From positions 1 through 29,108 of the forward strand of contig JAZSPC010000040.1 in NCBI GenBank assembly GCA_045537285.1: a DNA stretch of 29,108 bases. Reading direction: 5' to 3'. Every line of letters starts with the position of its first letter. Position 1 is the stretch's first letter. The notes beneath the pieces were generated by a model. The model was not told the origin of the DNA. It saw only the letters and a program-made list of their open reading frames with translations, and searched no databases. Source of the stretch: HGM13634 sp045537285 (GTDB taxonomy: Bacteria; Bacillota; Clostridia; TANB77; CAG-508). This document shows positions 7,379 through 15,058 of this stretch, in pieces. Both the position numbers and the translations under genes were made by a program.

Positions 7379-10300
7379 ATGCATGAAGAATTAAAAACAG
7401 TAAAACAAATATTTCCAGATACAGAAATAGATATAGTTATTGCAGAATCTAAAATTAAGAATGTTAATTTGTATAAAAAAACAAATCAATTAGTAATGGA
7501 ACTTATTCCGGAACAAAAGATTGATTTAATTAATATATATAAATTTGAGAATTTTTTAAAGATTAGATTTAAAGTAAAAGATGCTAAAATTTTAGTTCAA
7601 AATAATGCAGATTTTAATATAGATATTGAATGGAATAATATAGTTAAATATATAAGTGCTAAACATCCTATGACAAGAGCAATACTAATAAATAGTAAGC
7701 CTGTAATAAACGAAAAAAACATACAAGTACAACTTGCTGTTAAAGGAAAAGATTTTTTAGTAGCAAGAGGGTTTGAAAAAGAATTAGAAGAGATTTTGTC
7801 AAATTTATATAACCAAAAATTAAAAGTACAATATATTGAAAAATTAGATGAAGAATTAATAAAAAAGCAAGAAGAAAATACAAGAAGAGTAGAAAGATTA
7901 GCAATAGAACTTGCAGAACAAGAAATTGCAGTGGATTTAGATACACTTAATCAAGAAGAAGGTAGTAAAACTAAAAAAGAAGAAAATAAAAATGCTAATC
8001 AAAATGAAAATAAACAAGAAAATCAAAATATAAATAATGAAAATAATAAGAACGAAGCAAATATACCAGAGGAGCCACAAGAAGTTACTCCTTTAATTAT
8101 AGGTCGTTCATTAAATATAAAAGAAGGTCTTGTAAAAGTAGAAGACCTAACCATTGATAGTGGAAAAATATCTCTTGAAGGTGAAATAATAAATATGGAT
8201 TCAAGAGAGTTAAAAAGCGGTAAATTCCTTGTAATGTTTGACTTGTATGATGGTACAAGCACAATTACTTGCAAGGCTTTTGTTGTGCCTGAAAAACTAA
8301 AAGAAGTAATGGGGAGATTAAAAGGTGCAAAAGGAGTTAAACTAGAAGGAACTGCACAATTTGATCCATTTGCAAAAGAAATAGGTGTAATTGCAAATAC
8401 TGTAATTGAAACACCAGGTAGAAAAAAAGACAAAAGAATGGATAATGCTCAGGAAAAAAGAGTGGAGCTTCATATGCATACTCAAATGAGCCAAATGGAC
8501 GGAATTACGGCATGTCAAGATTTAATAAAAAGAGCTATGAGTTGGGGAATGAAATCAATTGCGATTACTGATCATGGTGTTGTACAAGCATTCCCAGATG
8601 CACACAAATTACTTGGAAGAGATAATCCTGATATGAAAGTTATATATGGTGTTGAAGCATATTTAGTACCAGACAAAACACCAATAGTAGCATATCCTAA
8701 AAATCAAGATATTGATACAACTTATTGTGTACTAGACCTAGAAACAACAGGTTTATCATTTAGAACAGAGAAAATAACTGAAATAGGAATAATGAAAATA
8801 AAAAATGGGGAAATAATTGATAGCTTTGAAACTTTTGTAAACCCTGAAAAGCCAATACCATATGAAGTTGTTGAAGTTACAAAAATTACAGATGATATGG
8901 TAAAAGACGCACCAACTATAAAAGAAATATTTCCAAAAGTATTAGAATTTTTAGGGGATTCTGTTTTAGTCGCACATAATGCAGATTTTGATATAGGATT
9001 TTTAAAACATAATGCAGCACAATTAGGTTATAAATTTGATTATACATATATAGATACTTTAAGACTTGCAAAAGATTTATTTCCAAATTACAAGAAATAT
9101 AAATTAGGAATTATAGCAGAAAATTTAGGAATAAAGGTAGAAGTTGCTCACCGTGCATTAGATGATGTTGATACAACAGTGAAAGTATTTAATATAATGA
9201 TGAAAATGCTTAAAGAAAAAGGTGCAAAAACAGTTGCAGATATAGATAAGGTATCAGCAGATGAAAACTACGAAAAAGAAGCATATAAAAAACTTCCGGC
9301 ATACCATGCAATAATACTTGCTAAAAATTATGTGGGATTAAAAAATTTATACAAGCTAGTATCTTTATCACATTTACACTATTTCTATAAAAAGCCAAGA
9401 ATATTAAAAAGTTTATACAAAAAATATTCAGAAGGCTTAATAATGGGAAGTGCCTGTGAACAAGGTGAAATTTATAGAGCGATTGTTGCAGGAAAAGACG
9501 AAGAAGAAATTGAAAATATTGCAAAAGACTATGACTATTTAGAAATACAACCACTTGGGAATAATGAATTCATGGTTAAAAATGGAACTGTGCCAGATAT
9601 GAATGCATTAAAAGATATAAACAGAAAAATAGTGGCACTTGGAGAAAAATTAAATAAATTAGTGGTTGCAACTTGTGATGTCCATTTTATGGACCCGCAA
9701 GATGAAATATATAGAAGAATTTTGCAAGCTGGACAAGGATATGATGATGCAGATGATCAGGCACCACTATATCTAAGAACCACAAATGAAATGATTGAAG
9801 AATTCGAGTATTTAGGAATGGATAAAGCATATGAAGTTGTAGTAACAAATACAAATAAAGTCGCTGATATGTGTGAAAGAATAAGTCCAATTTCACCAGA
9901 AAAATGTCCACCACATATTCCTGGGTGTGAAGATACAATTAAACAAATTGCTTATGATAAAGCACACGAGCTATATGGTGACCCACTTCCTCAAATAGTT
10001 GAAGAAAGACTTGAAAAGGAACTTAATTCAATTATAACAAATGGGTTCTCAGTTATGTATATTATAGCTCAAAAACTAGTTTGGAAGTCAAATGAAGATG
10101 GATATATAGTTGGTTCCAGAGGTTCAGTTGGTTCATCATTTGTTGCCAACATGACAGGTATTACAGAGGTTAATTCACTTCCTCCACATTATAGATGTCC
10201 AAACTGTAAATACTCAGATTTTTCAGATTATGGATTTAAAAATGGATTTGACTTACCAGACAAAGATTGTCCAGAGTGTGGACATAAACTTGCAAAAGAT

Positions 10301-11791
10301 GGTATAGATATACCTTTCGAAACTTTCTTGGGATTTGATGGAGATAAAGAGCCCGATATAGACTTAAACTTCTCAGGGGAATATCAAGCAAAAGCACATA
10401 GATATACAGAAGAAATATTTGGAAAAGGTACTACATTTAAAGCTGGAACAGTTGGTACAATAGCAGATAAGACAGCTTTTGGATATGTGAAAAAATATTA
10501 TGAAGAAAGACAAATACCAGTAAATTCAGCAGAAATTGCAAGATTATCAGTTGGATGTACAGGTGTTAAAAGAACAACAGGACAACACCCTGGTGGAATT
10601 ATAGTTGTACCAAAAGGAAGAGAAATATATGAATTTACGCCAGTACAACATCCGGCAGATGACCCAAATTCAGATATTATAACAACACACTTTGATTATC
10701 ACTCAATAGATCAAAACTTATTAAAATTAGATATTCTAGGCCATGATGATCCGACCATGATAAGAATGCTTTATGATTTAACTGGAATAGACCCAACAAA
10801 AGTACCTCTTGATGATAAAGAAACAATGTCGATATTCTGTTCAACAGAAGCCTTAGGTGTTACACCAGAACAAATACATTCAGAAGTCGGAAGTTTTGGA
10901 ATTCCTGAGTTTGGTACAAAATTCGTAAGAGGAATGCTTGTAGATACAAAACCTACTACATTCGAAGAATTAATTAGAATATCTGGTCTATCACATGGTA
11001 CAGACGTGTGGCTTAACAATGCACAAGATTTAATAAACAATGGTACGATTACACTTAGTGAAGCAATATGTACCAGAGATGATATAATGCTATACTTAAT
11101 AAAACAAGGGGTACCAGCAAAACCTGCATTTAAAATAATGGAGGTTGTACGTAAAGGCAAAGCTTTAAAAGATGCTGAAAAATGGGCCGAATATAAAAAA
11201 ATAATGCAAGAAAATAATGTGCCAGAATGGTATATAAAATCATGTGAAAAAATTAAGTATATGTTCCCCAAGGCTCACGCAGCAGCATATGTAACAAATG
11301 CTTTTAGAATAGCATGGTTTAAAGTGCATCATCCAATTGCATATTATACAGCATACTTCACTATAAGAGCAGATGAATTTGATAGTGAATGTATGATATA
11401 TGGAAAAGAAAAAGTTAAAAACAAAATGAAAGAACTAGATTTACAAGGAAATGCTATTTCTGCAAAAGATAAGAATATGTATTCTATTTTAGAAATTGTT
11501 TTAGAAATGTATGAAAGAGGAATAAACTTCTTACCAATGGATTTATACAAATCACATGCAACAAAATTTAAAATAGAAGACGGAGGAATAAGACCACCAC
11601 TAAACAGTATACCAGGGCTTGGAACAGTTGCAGCTGAAAGTATAGAAGAAGCTAAAAAAGATGGCGAATTTATGTCAATAGATGAATTACAACAAAGAGG
11701 AAAAATCGGTAAATCTGTAACAGAATTATTAAGAAAATTTGGTTGCTTAGAAGGAATGACACAAAGTAATCAAATGAGCTTATTTGGTTAA
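7379..11791 (+). CDS. polC: DNA polymerase III alpha subunit, PolC type
   Basis: Main replicative polymerase of low-G+C Gram-positives, with built-in proofreading. The 1470-aa order is as follows. An N-terminal domain is followed by an Asn/Glu/Lys-rich linker (about residues 194-236), then an OB fold (about 238-345). The PHP domain begins at RVELHMHTQMSQMDG (about 360), with a DEDD exonuclease inserted at about 447-605 (LDLETTG, AHNADFDIGFL, AHRALDDVDTT). Next comes the polymerase core, with GSRGSVGSSFVANMTG (about 911), a four-Cys zinc site CPNC...CPEC (about 940-966) and catalytic PDIDLNFSG (about 991). The C-terminus ends QMSLFG, which fits the QxxLF beta-clamp-binding motif. The start ATG lies 12 nt after AGGAG, a rather long spacing. 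It directly follows rseP, and ispG and proS, sometimes found here, are absent. Confidence 0.98.
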   Translation: MHEELKTVKQIFPDTEIDIVIAESKIKNVNLYKKTNQLVMELIPEQKIDLINIYKFENFLKIRFKVKDAKILVQNNADFNIDIEWNNIVKYISAKHPMTRAILINSKPVINEKNIQVQLAVKGKDFLVARGFEKELEEILSNLYNQKLKVQYIEKLDEELIKKQEENTRRVERLAIELAEQEIAVDLDTLNQEEGSKTKKEENKNANQNENKQENQNINNENNKNEANIPEEPQEVTPLIIGRSLNIKEGLVKVEDLTIDSGKISLEGEIINMDSRELKSGKFLVMFDLYDGTSTITCKAFVVPEKLKEVMGRLKGAKGVKLEGTAQFDPFAKEIGVIANTVIETPGRKKDKRMDNAQEKRVELHMHTQMSQMDGITACQDLIKRAMSWGMKSIAITDHGVVQAFPDAHKLLGRDNPDMKVIYGVEAYLVPDKTPIVAYPKNQDIDTTYCVLDLETTGLSFRTEKITEIGIMKIKNGEIIDSFETFVNPEKPIPYEVVEVTKITDDMVKDAPTIKEIFPKVLEFLGDSVLVAHNADFDIGFLKHNAAQLGYKFDYTYIDTLRLAKDLFPNYKKYKLGIIAENLGIKVEVAHRALDDVDTTVKVFNIMMKMLKEKGAKTVADIDKVSADENYEKEAYKKLPAYHAIILAKNYVGLKNLYKLVSLSHLHYFYKKPRILKSLYKKYSEGLIMGSACEQGEIYRAIVAGKDEEEIENIAKDYDYLEIQPLGNNEFMVKNGTVPDMNALKDINRKIVALGEKLNKLVVATCDVHFMDPQDEIYRRILQAGQGYDDADDQAPLYLRTTNEMIEEFEYLGMDKAYEVVVTNTNKVADMCERISPISPEKCPPHIPGCEDTIKQIAYDKAHELYGDPLPQIVEERLEKELNSIITNGFSVMYIIAQKLVWKSNEDGYIVGSRGSVGSSFVANMTGITEVNSLPPHYRCPNCKYSDFSDYGFKNGFDLPDKDCPECGHKLAKDGIDIPFETFLGFDGDKEPDIDLNFSGEYQAKAHRYTEEIFGKGTTFKAGTVGTIADKTAFGYVKKYYEERQIPVNSAEIARLSVGCTGVKRTTGQHPGGIIVVPKGREIYEFTPVQHPADDPNSDIITTHFDYHSIDQNLLKLDILGHDDPTMIRMLYDLTGIDPTKVPLDDKETMSIFCSTEALGVTPEQIHSEVGSFGIPEFGTKFVRGMLVDTKPTTFEELIRISGLSHGTDVWLNNAQDLINNGTITLSEAICTRDDIMLYLIKQGVPAKPAFKIMEVVRKGKALKDAEKWAEYKKIMQENNVPEWYIKSCEKIKYMFPKAHAAAYVTNAFRIAWFKVHHPIAYYTAYFTIRADEFDSECMIYGKEKVKNKMKELDLQGNAISAKDKNMYSILEIVLEMYERGINFLPMDLYKSHATKFKIEDGGIRPPLNSIPGLGTVAAESIEEAKKDGEFMSIDELQQRGKIGKSVTELLRKFGCLEGMTQSNQMSLFG

Positions 11792-11804
11792 GAAAGGAAT
11801 TAAT

Positions 11805-12113
11805 ATGAATTTTTTAACAGAAACTGGATTAATTGAATATTTAACACTAACTAATATATCAATATACCTATTATCTATTAATTTAATAGGTATATTGATA
11901 ATGCTCATAGATAAGAAAAAAGCAATAAAAGGAAGTTGGAGAATACCAGAAAAAAGTTTATTAGTTGTAGCAATGCTAGGTGGAGCAATTGGAACAATGG
12001 TAGGAATGTATTGGTTTAGACACAAAACTAAAAAACTTAGATTTACAATAGGATTTCCGGTGATTTTAATAACAGAAATAGTACTTCTTACATATTTGTT
12101 ACTTAAATATTAA
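11805..12113 (+). CDS. DUF1294-family small membrane protein
   Basis: 102-aa protein with about three hydrophobic segments. It shows the DUF1294 pattern: an Asp-Lys-rich turn (LIDKKKAIKGSWRIPE), then LLVVAMLGGAIGTMVGM and FRHKTKKLRF. The molecular function of the family is not established. The ATG at 11805 is preferred over an upstream in-frame TTG at 11784 because GAAAGGA lies 6-7 nt before it and the TTG would overlap the polC end. It lies 13 nt after polC and is probably the last gene of the pyrH-polC operon; no clear terminator hairpin follows. Confidence 0.85.
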   Translation: MNFLTETGLIEYLTLTNISIYLLSINLIGILIMLIDKKKAIKGSWRIPEKSLLVVAMLGGAIGTMVGMYWFRHKTKKLRFTIGFPVILITEIVLLTYLLLKY

Positions 12114-12139
12114 ATTTATATTACAATTTTCTAAAACAA

Positions 12140-12169
12140 TTGACAAAAGAATAAGTAATATCCTATAAT
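12140..12169 (+). promoter_or_regulatory. Consensus SigA promoter upstream of the accessory pocket
   Basis: TTGACA (12140-12145), an 18-nt spacer, then TATAAT (12164-12169). Both hexamers match the consensus exactly. Transcription would start near 12176, well upstream of the pilin-like gene at 12430, giving a leader of about 250 nt that holds a possible small ORF. Confidence 0.8.
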
Positions 12170-12210
12170 TTATAATAAGAACAATAAAAGTATAAAAGAG
12201 GAAACAAAAG

Positions 12211-12342
12211 ATGAAAAACCTTAAAACCCTTGCAAGAGCACACAAAGGTAATTTAATAAAAAAAGAAACAAGCATAGAATATGCTTTATTAAATATACAA
12301 ATAAAAGATAGACGAAATGTTTACCTGTCTTTTTTGCGTTAA
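12211..12342 (+). CDS. Possible 43-aa small ORF in the leader of the pilin-like gene
   Basis: ATG at 12211 is preceded by AGAGGAAAC (12197-12205), a modest ribosome binding site, and runs to TAA at 12340. The predicted peptide begins MKNLKTLARAHKGNL and is basic, with no membrane segment or motif I recognise. It lies just downstream of a consensus promoter. Near its end AGAC...GTCT followed by TTTTTT could form a weak terminator-like hairpin. It may be a real small protein, a leader peptide, or a chance ORF in an untranslated leader; the sequence alone does not decide. No homologue comes to mind. Confidence 0.35.
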   Translation: MKNLKTLARAHKGNLIKKETSIEYALLNIQIKDRRNVYLSFLR

Positions 12343-12360
12343 AAAAAGTTTTTAATGTTA

Positions 12361-12387
12361 AGATGTTAAATAACCTTAATAACATCT
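12361..12387 (+). promoter_or_regulatory. Hairpin in the pilin-like gene leader
   Basis: AGATGTTA (12361-12368) and TAACATCT (12380-12387) form a perfect 8-bp stem with an 11-nt loop, about 30 nt upstream of the GAAGGAGG ribosome binding site of the pilin-like gene. No T-run follows, so it is not a plain terminator. Confidence 0.4.
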
Positions 12388-12429
12388 AAATAAAATATAA
12401 ATTTAAATTTCGAAGGAGGAAAAGGAAAA

Positions 12430-12913
12430 ATGAAAGAAAAAACAAAACTAGAGAAAGGAATAACCTTAATAGCATTAATAATAACAATAGTTGTATTATT
12501 AATCTTAGCAGCAGTAGCAATATCAAGTATAACAAATGATGGGATATTGCACTATGCACAAAATGCAGCAGACAATTGGAATAAAGCTGCACAAAATGAA
12601 GCAAATATGTTAGGTGATTACTTAAATTATTTAAATAATGTTGGTTTAGGTAGTGGAGAGACAACAAAAATAATTTCATTTATATTAGAAGGAACACCAT
12701 ATACTACAGAGGAAGGAACTACTTGGGAAAAATGGTTGGAGAATGTCGATGATGCTTATATTTGCGATGAGTGCGGTAGAGTTATAATTTACCGGAGACT
12801 CTTTTATTTCTATTGGATATGATCGTGTGTCAGGAGTAGATGAAATTGTAGCTAATGAAAATTATCTGGTACTTACCTCTATGGGGCACGCCTGTGGTTA
12901 CGGGTGGGATTAA
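12430..12913 (+). pseudogene. Pilin-like surface protein with a one-base frameshift
   Basis: The N-terminus has a type IV prepilin-like signal: a short basic leader, then KGITLIALIITIVVLLILAAV, with cleavage expected after Gly10. The usual Glu at position +5 of the mature protein is Ala. Next come a helix and FILEGTPYTTEEGTTWEKWL, which resembles a C-terminal domain built around a TW-xx-W core. The frame ends early at TGA 12820-12822, but the +1 frame from ACC at 12791 continues sensibly (TGDSFISIGYDRVSGVDEI) to TAA 12911-12913. Removing one T from the run at 12788-12790 gives a continuous 160-aa protein. The ribosome binding site GAAGGAGG is strong, so the gene may still be translated as the 130-aa short form. 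The second half looks less AT-rich than the first. This is either a decayed gene, a phase-variable one, or a sequencing error; I cannot tell which. Confidence 0.7.
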
Positions 12914-13163
12914 TGACTAGGACTGATTGAAATCGTATGATGGTTATCAAACTTTGGAAATATGTGAAAATTGTGCAGATGTAGTATCTTACGAATGGAC
13001 TGGTAATAGCGTTGGTAAACCAGGGTGGACTCAGCTTACGAATAAAAATGAGAATCTTTCATGCCAATCTCACGATACTTTTATTGTTGACGGTGCAGAA
13101 TACGTATTAGGTATTAATGGTGTAGGAACGGGTGTCGTGTGTGATGGTGTTTGGGTTAATTAA
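12913..13163 (+). pseudogene. Second, start-less copy of the pilin C-terminal domain
   Basis: An open frame runs from 12927 to TAA 13161-13163 (KSYDGYQTLEICENCADVV... ending GVVCDGVWVN). Just upstream, ATG at 12913 reads M-T-R-T-D then TGA. Restoring one missing G after 12929 turns this into MTRTDW-KSYDGY, continuous with the open frame. That matches the T-T-W-E-K-W core of the preceding gene in W-to-W spacing, with Arg for the first Trp. Both copies continue with a CxxC pair (CDEC / CENC) and end with an Asp-Ile/Phe-Val...Tyr-x-Leu pattern (DEIVANENYLVL / DTFIVDGAEYVL). It has no ribosome binding site, no signal peptide and no pilin N-terminus. I read it as a paralogous C-terminal cassette, now silent or decayed. 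Confidence 0.55.
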
Positions 13164-13185
13164 AAAAAGGGACGATTCTATTTTC
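13162..13185 (+). repeat. Possible degenerate REP-like motif
   Basis: AAAAAAAGGGACGATTCTAT followed by TTTC resembles, from memory, the GGGACGGTTCTNTTTTC motif scattered in many clostridial genomes and linked to IS200/REP-associated transposases, with two G-to-A changes. It sits at the 3' edge of the broken pilin cassette. No transposase is nearby, and this is a single copy in the window. Confidence 0.25.
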
Positions 13186-13228
13186 AACATATCAAAGAAT
13201 TTAAGTGTATAATGCTACTTAATATTTT

Positions 13229-13268
13229 AATAAAAGAATACTAATTTTAAAATTAGTATTCTTTTATT
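13229..13268 (+). terminator. 40-nt perfect palindrome, bidirectional-type terminator
   Basis: AAAAGAATACTAATTTT (13232-13248) is followed directly by its exact reverse complement (13249-13265), and the symmetry extends to 13229 and 13268. The T-rich end (CTTTTATTTTTCTT) gives a U-tract on the plus strand. It separates the pilin pocket from recJ. Confidence 0.8.
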
Positions 13269-13284
13269 TTTCTTATACGAACTA

Positions 13285-13313
13285 TTGTAAAAATCTTGCA
13301 AATAGTATAAAAT
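13285..13313 (+). promoter_or_regulatory. Probable promoter of the recJ operon
   Basis: TTGTAA (13285-13290), a 17-nt spacer and TAAAAT (13308-13313); TATAAA at 13306 is an alternative -10. It lies 36 nt upstream of the recJ ATG and directly after the terminator palindrome. Confidence 0.5.
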
Positions 13314-13348
13314 ATATAGGAAATTGTTTATTTAGGGAGAGTATCAAA

Positions 13349-15040
13349 ATGAATAAAAAGTGGGTATGTAATGAATTAGATTTAGATAAAGTAAAAGAGA
13401 TAAAAGAAAAATATAATTTAACAGATTTAGTAGCAAGTATTTTAGTAAAGAAAAATATTGTAGAAGATAAAGAAGTAAAGAAATTTTTAGAGCCAACACG
13501 AAATGACTTTTATGACCCATTTTTATTACAAGGAATGGATATTGCGGTAGATAGAATTATAAAAGCAATAGAAAATAAAGAACGTATAATAATATACGGA
13601 GATTACGATGTAGACGGAATAACAAGTATAAGTGTTTTAAAACAATTTTTAGAAAACAGAGGAATAGAAGTTGCTCAAACAATACCAAATAGATTAGATG
13701 AGGGGTATGGTTTGAATAAAGAAGCGATAGAAAGAATAGCACAAGAAAAGCATACATTAATGATAACCGTAGACTGTGGTATTTCTGGAATAGAAGAGAT
13801 AGATTATGCAAATTCTTTGGGAATAGAGACAATTGTAACAGACCACCATGAGCCATTAGATATACTTCCAAACGCAATTGCAGTAATTGACCCTAAGATA
13901 AAGGATAACAAATATCCATTTAATCAATTAGCTGGTGTTGGTGTTGTATTTAAATTAATACAAGCCATAAGCCAAAAACTTAATATAGATGAGAAGGAAT
14001 ATTTAAAATATTTAGATTTAGTTGCAATAGGAACAATATCTGATATAGTTCCATTAGTTGACGAAAACAGAGTAATTGCAAAACTAGGATTAAAGTTAGT
14101 AGAAGTTACAAAAAACATAGGATTAAAAACATTAATAAATAGTTTGGGATATCAAAAAATCACATCAATGACAATATCATTTGGAGTAGCGCCAAGAATA
14201 AATGCTTGTGGAAGAATGGGACAAGCAGAAGAAGCTTTAAAACTATTTTTAACACAAGATATTTTAGAGGCACAAGAATTAACAAATAAATTAAACGAAT
14301 ATAACAGAGTGAGACAAGAAATTGAAAAGAAAATTTATGAAGATGCAATAAGCAAAATAGAAAAAAATAATATGCAAGATAATAACTGTATTGTTCTAGC
14401 AGGAGAAAAATGGCATCATGGAGTTATTGGTATAGTTGCATCTAAAATAACAGATATGTATTTTAAACCAAGTATATTAATCTGCATGGAAGAGGAAGAA
14501 GGAAAAGGCTCTGGTAGAAGTATTCCGGGCTTTGATCTACACAATGCTTTATGCAAAACAAGTAATTATCTTCAAAAATATGGCGGACACGAAATGGCTG
14601 TTGGATTAAGTTTATATAAAAAAGATTTTGAAAATTTTAAAAACAGTTTTGAAGAATATGCAAGTAGCTGTGATGTAGAAAAAATTATTCCAATTATTAA
14701 TATAGATAAACAAGTAACGAATAAAGAATTAACGGTAGAAAACGTAAAAGATTTAGCAAAATTAGAGCCTTATGGAGAAGCAAATAAGTGTCCATTATTT
14801 TTATATAAAAACTTAAAGATAGATTCAATTCGTTCTTTAACAGAAGGAAAACATATTAAATTAACATTAAAAACAGATAACAATAATGTTATAAGTGCAA
14901 TGGGCTTTAATATGGGACATCGCGCAGAAGAATTTTTAGTAGGAGATAAAGTAGATATAGTTGGAACACTTGAAATAAATTTCTTTAATGGAACAGAAAG
15001 TGTACAATTTAATCTTAAAGATATAATGAAATCCCTATAA
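13349..15040 (+). CDS. recJ: Single-stranded-DNA-specific exonuclease RecJ
   Basis: 5'-3' exonuclease on single-stranded DNA, acting in recombination and mismatch or base repair. It is a DHH-superfamily protein. Metal-binding motifs are IIYGDYDVDGITS (about residue 82), VTVDCGISG, and the eponymous VTDHHEP (about residue 164). A DHHA1 block follows, ending in GRSIPGFDLHNAL and YGGHEMAVGLSL, and then a C-terminal OB-like region. The length of 563 aa is normal for the core family. The ribosome binding site is AGGGAGA before ATG 13349. It is the first gene of a close-packed unit with rel, an MBL hydrolase and hisS; rel begins 18 nt later. Confidence 0.96.
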   Translation: MNKKWVCNELDLDKVKEIKEKYNLTDLVASILVKKNIVEDKEVKKFLEPTRNDFYDPFLLQGMDIAVDRIIKAIENKERIIIYGDYDVDGITSISVLKQFLENRGIEVAQTIPNRLDEGYGLNKEAIERIAQEKHTLMITVDCGISGIEEIDYANSLGIETIVTDHHEPLDILPNAIAVIDPKIKDNKYPFNQLAGVGVVFKLIQAISQKLNIDEKEYLKYLDLVAIGTISDIVPLVDENRVIAKLGLKLVEVTKNIGLKTLINSLGYQKITSMTISFGVAPRINACGRMGQAEEALKLFLTQDILEAQELTNKLNEYNRVRQEIEKKIYEDAISKIEKNNMQDNNCIVLAGEKWHHGVIGIVASKITDMYFKPSILICMEEEEGKGSGRSIPGFDLHNALCKTSNYLQKYGGHEMAVGLSLYKKDFENFKNSFEEYASSCDVEKIIPIINIDKQVTNKELTVENVKDLAKLEPYGEANKCPLFLYKNLKIDSIRSLTEGKHIKLTLKTDNNNVISAMGFNMGHRAEEFLVGDKVDIVGTLEINFFNGTESVQFNLKDIMKSL

Positions 15041-15058
15041 AATAAAGAGGTGATACAA

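Noticed and set aside
7740..11550. Several 60-170 codon minus-strand ORFs within polC
   Set aside because: They are low-complexity shadows of the AT-rich coding strand, lack ribosome binding sites and promoters, and lie under a clearly conserved gene.
12781..12795. Programmed ribosomal frameshift in the pilin-like gene
   Set aside because: No slippery heptamer, internal ribosome-binding-site-like stimulator or downstream pseudoknot is evident; a mutation or sequencing error is simpler.
12430..13163. Diversity-generating retroelement target
   Set aside because: No reverse transcriptase, accessory gene or template/variable repeat pair with adenine-specific differences is visible in the window.
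13184..13213. Promoter-like TCAACA-18-TATAAT after the second cassette
   Set aside because: The -35 is poor and the only thing downstream before recJ is the terminator palindrome at 13229-13268, so a gene-driving promoter is not supported.
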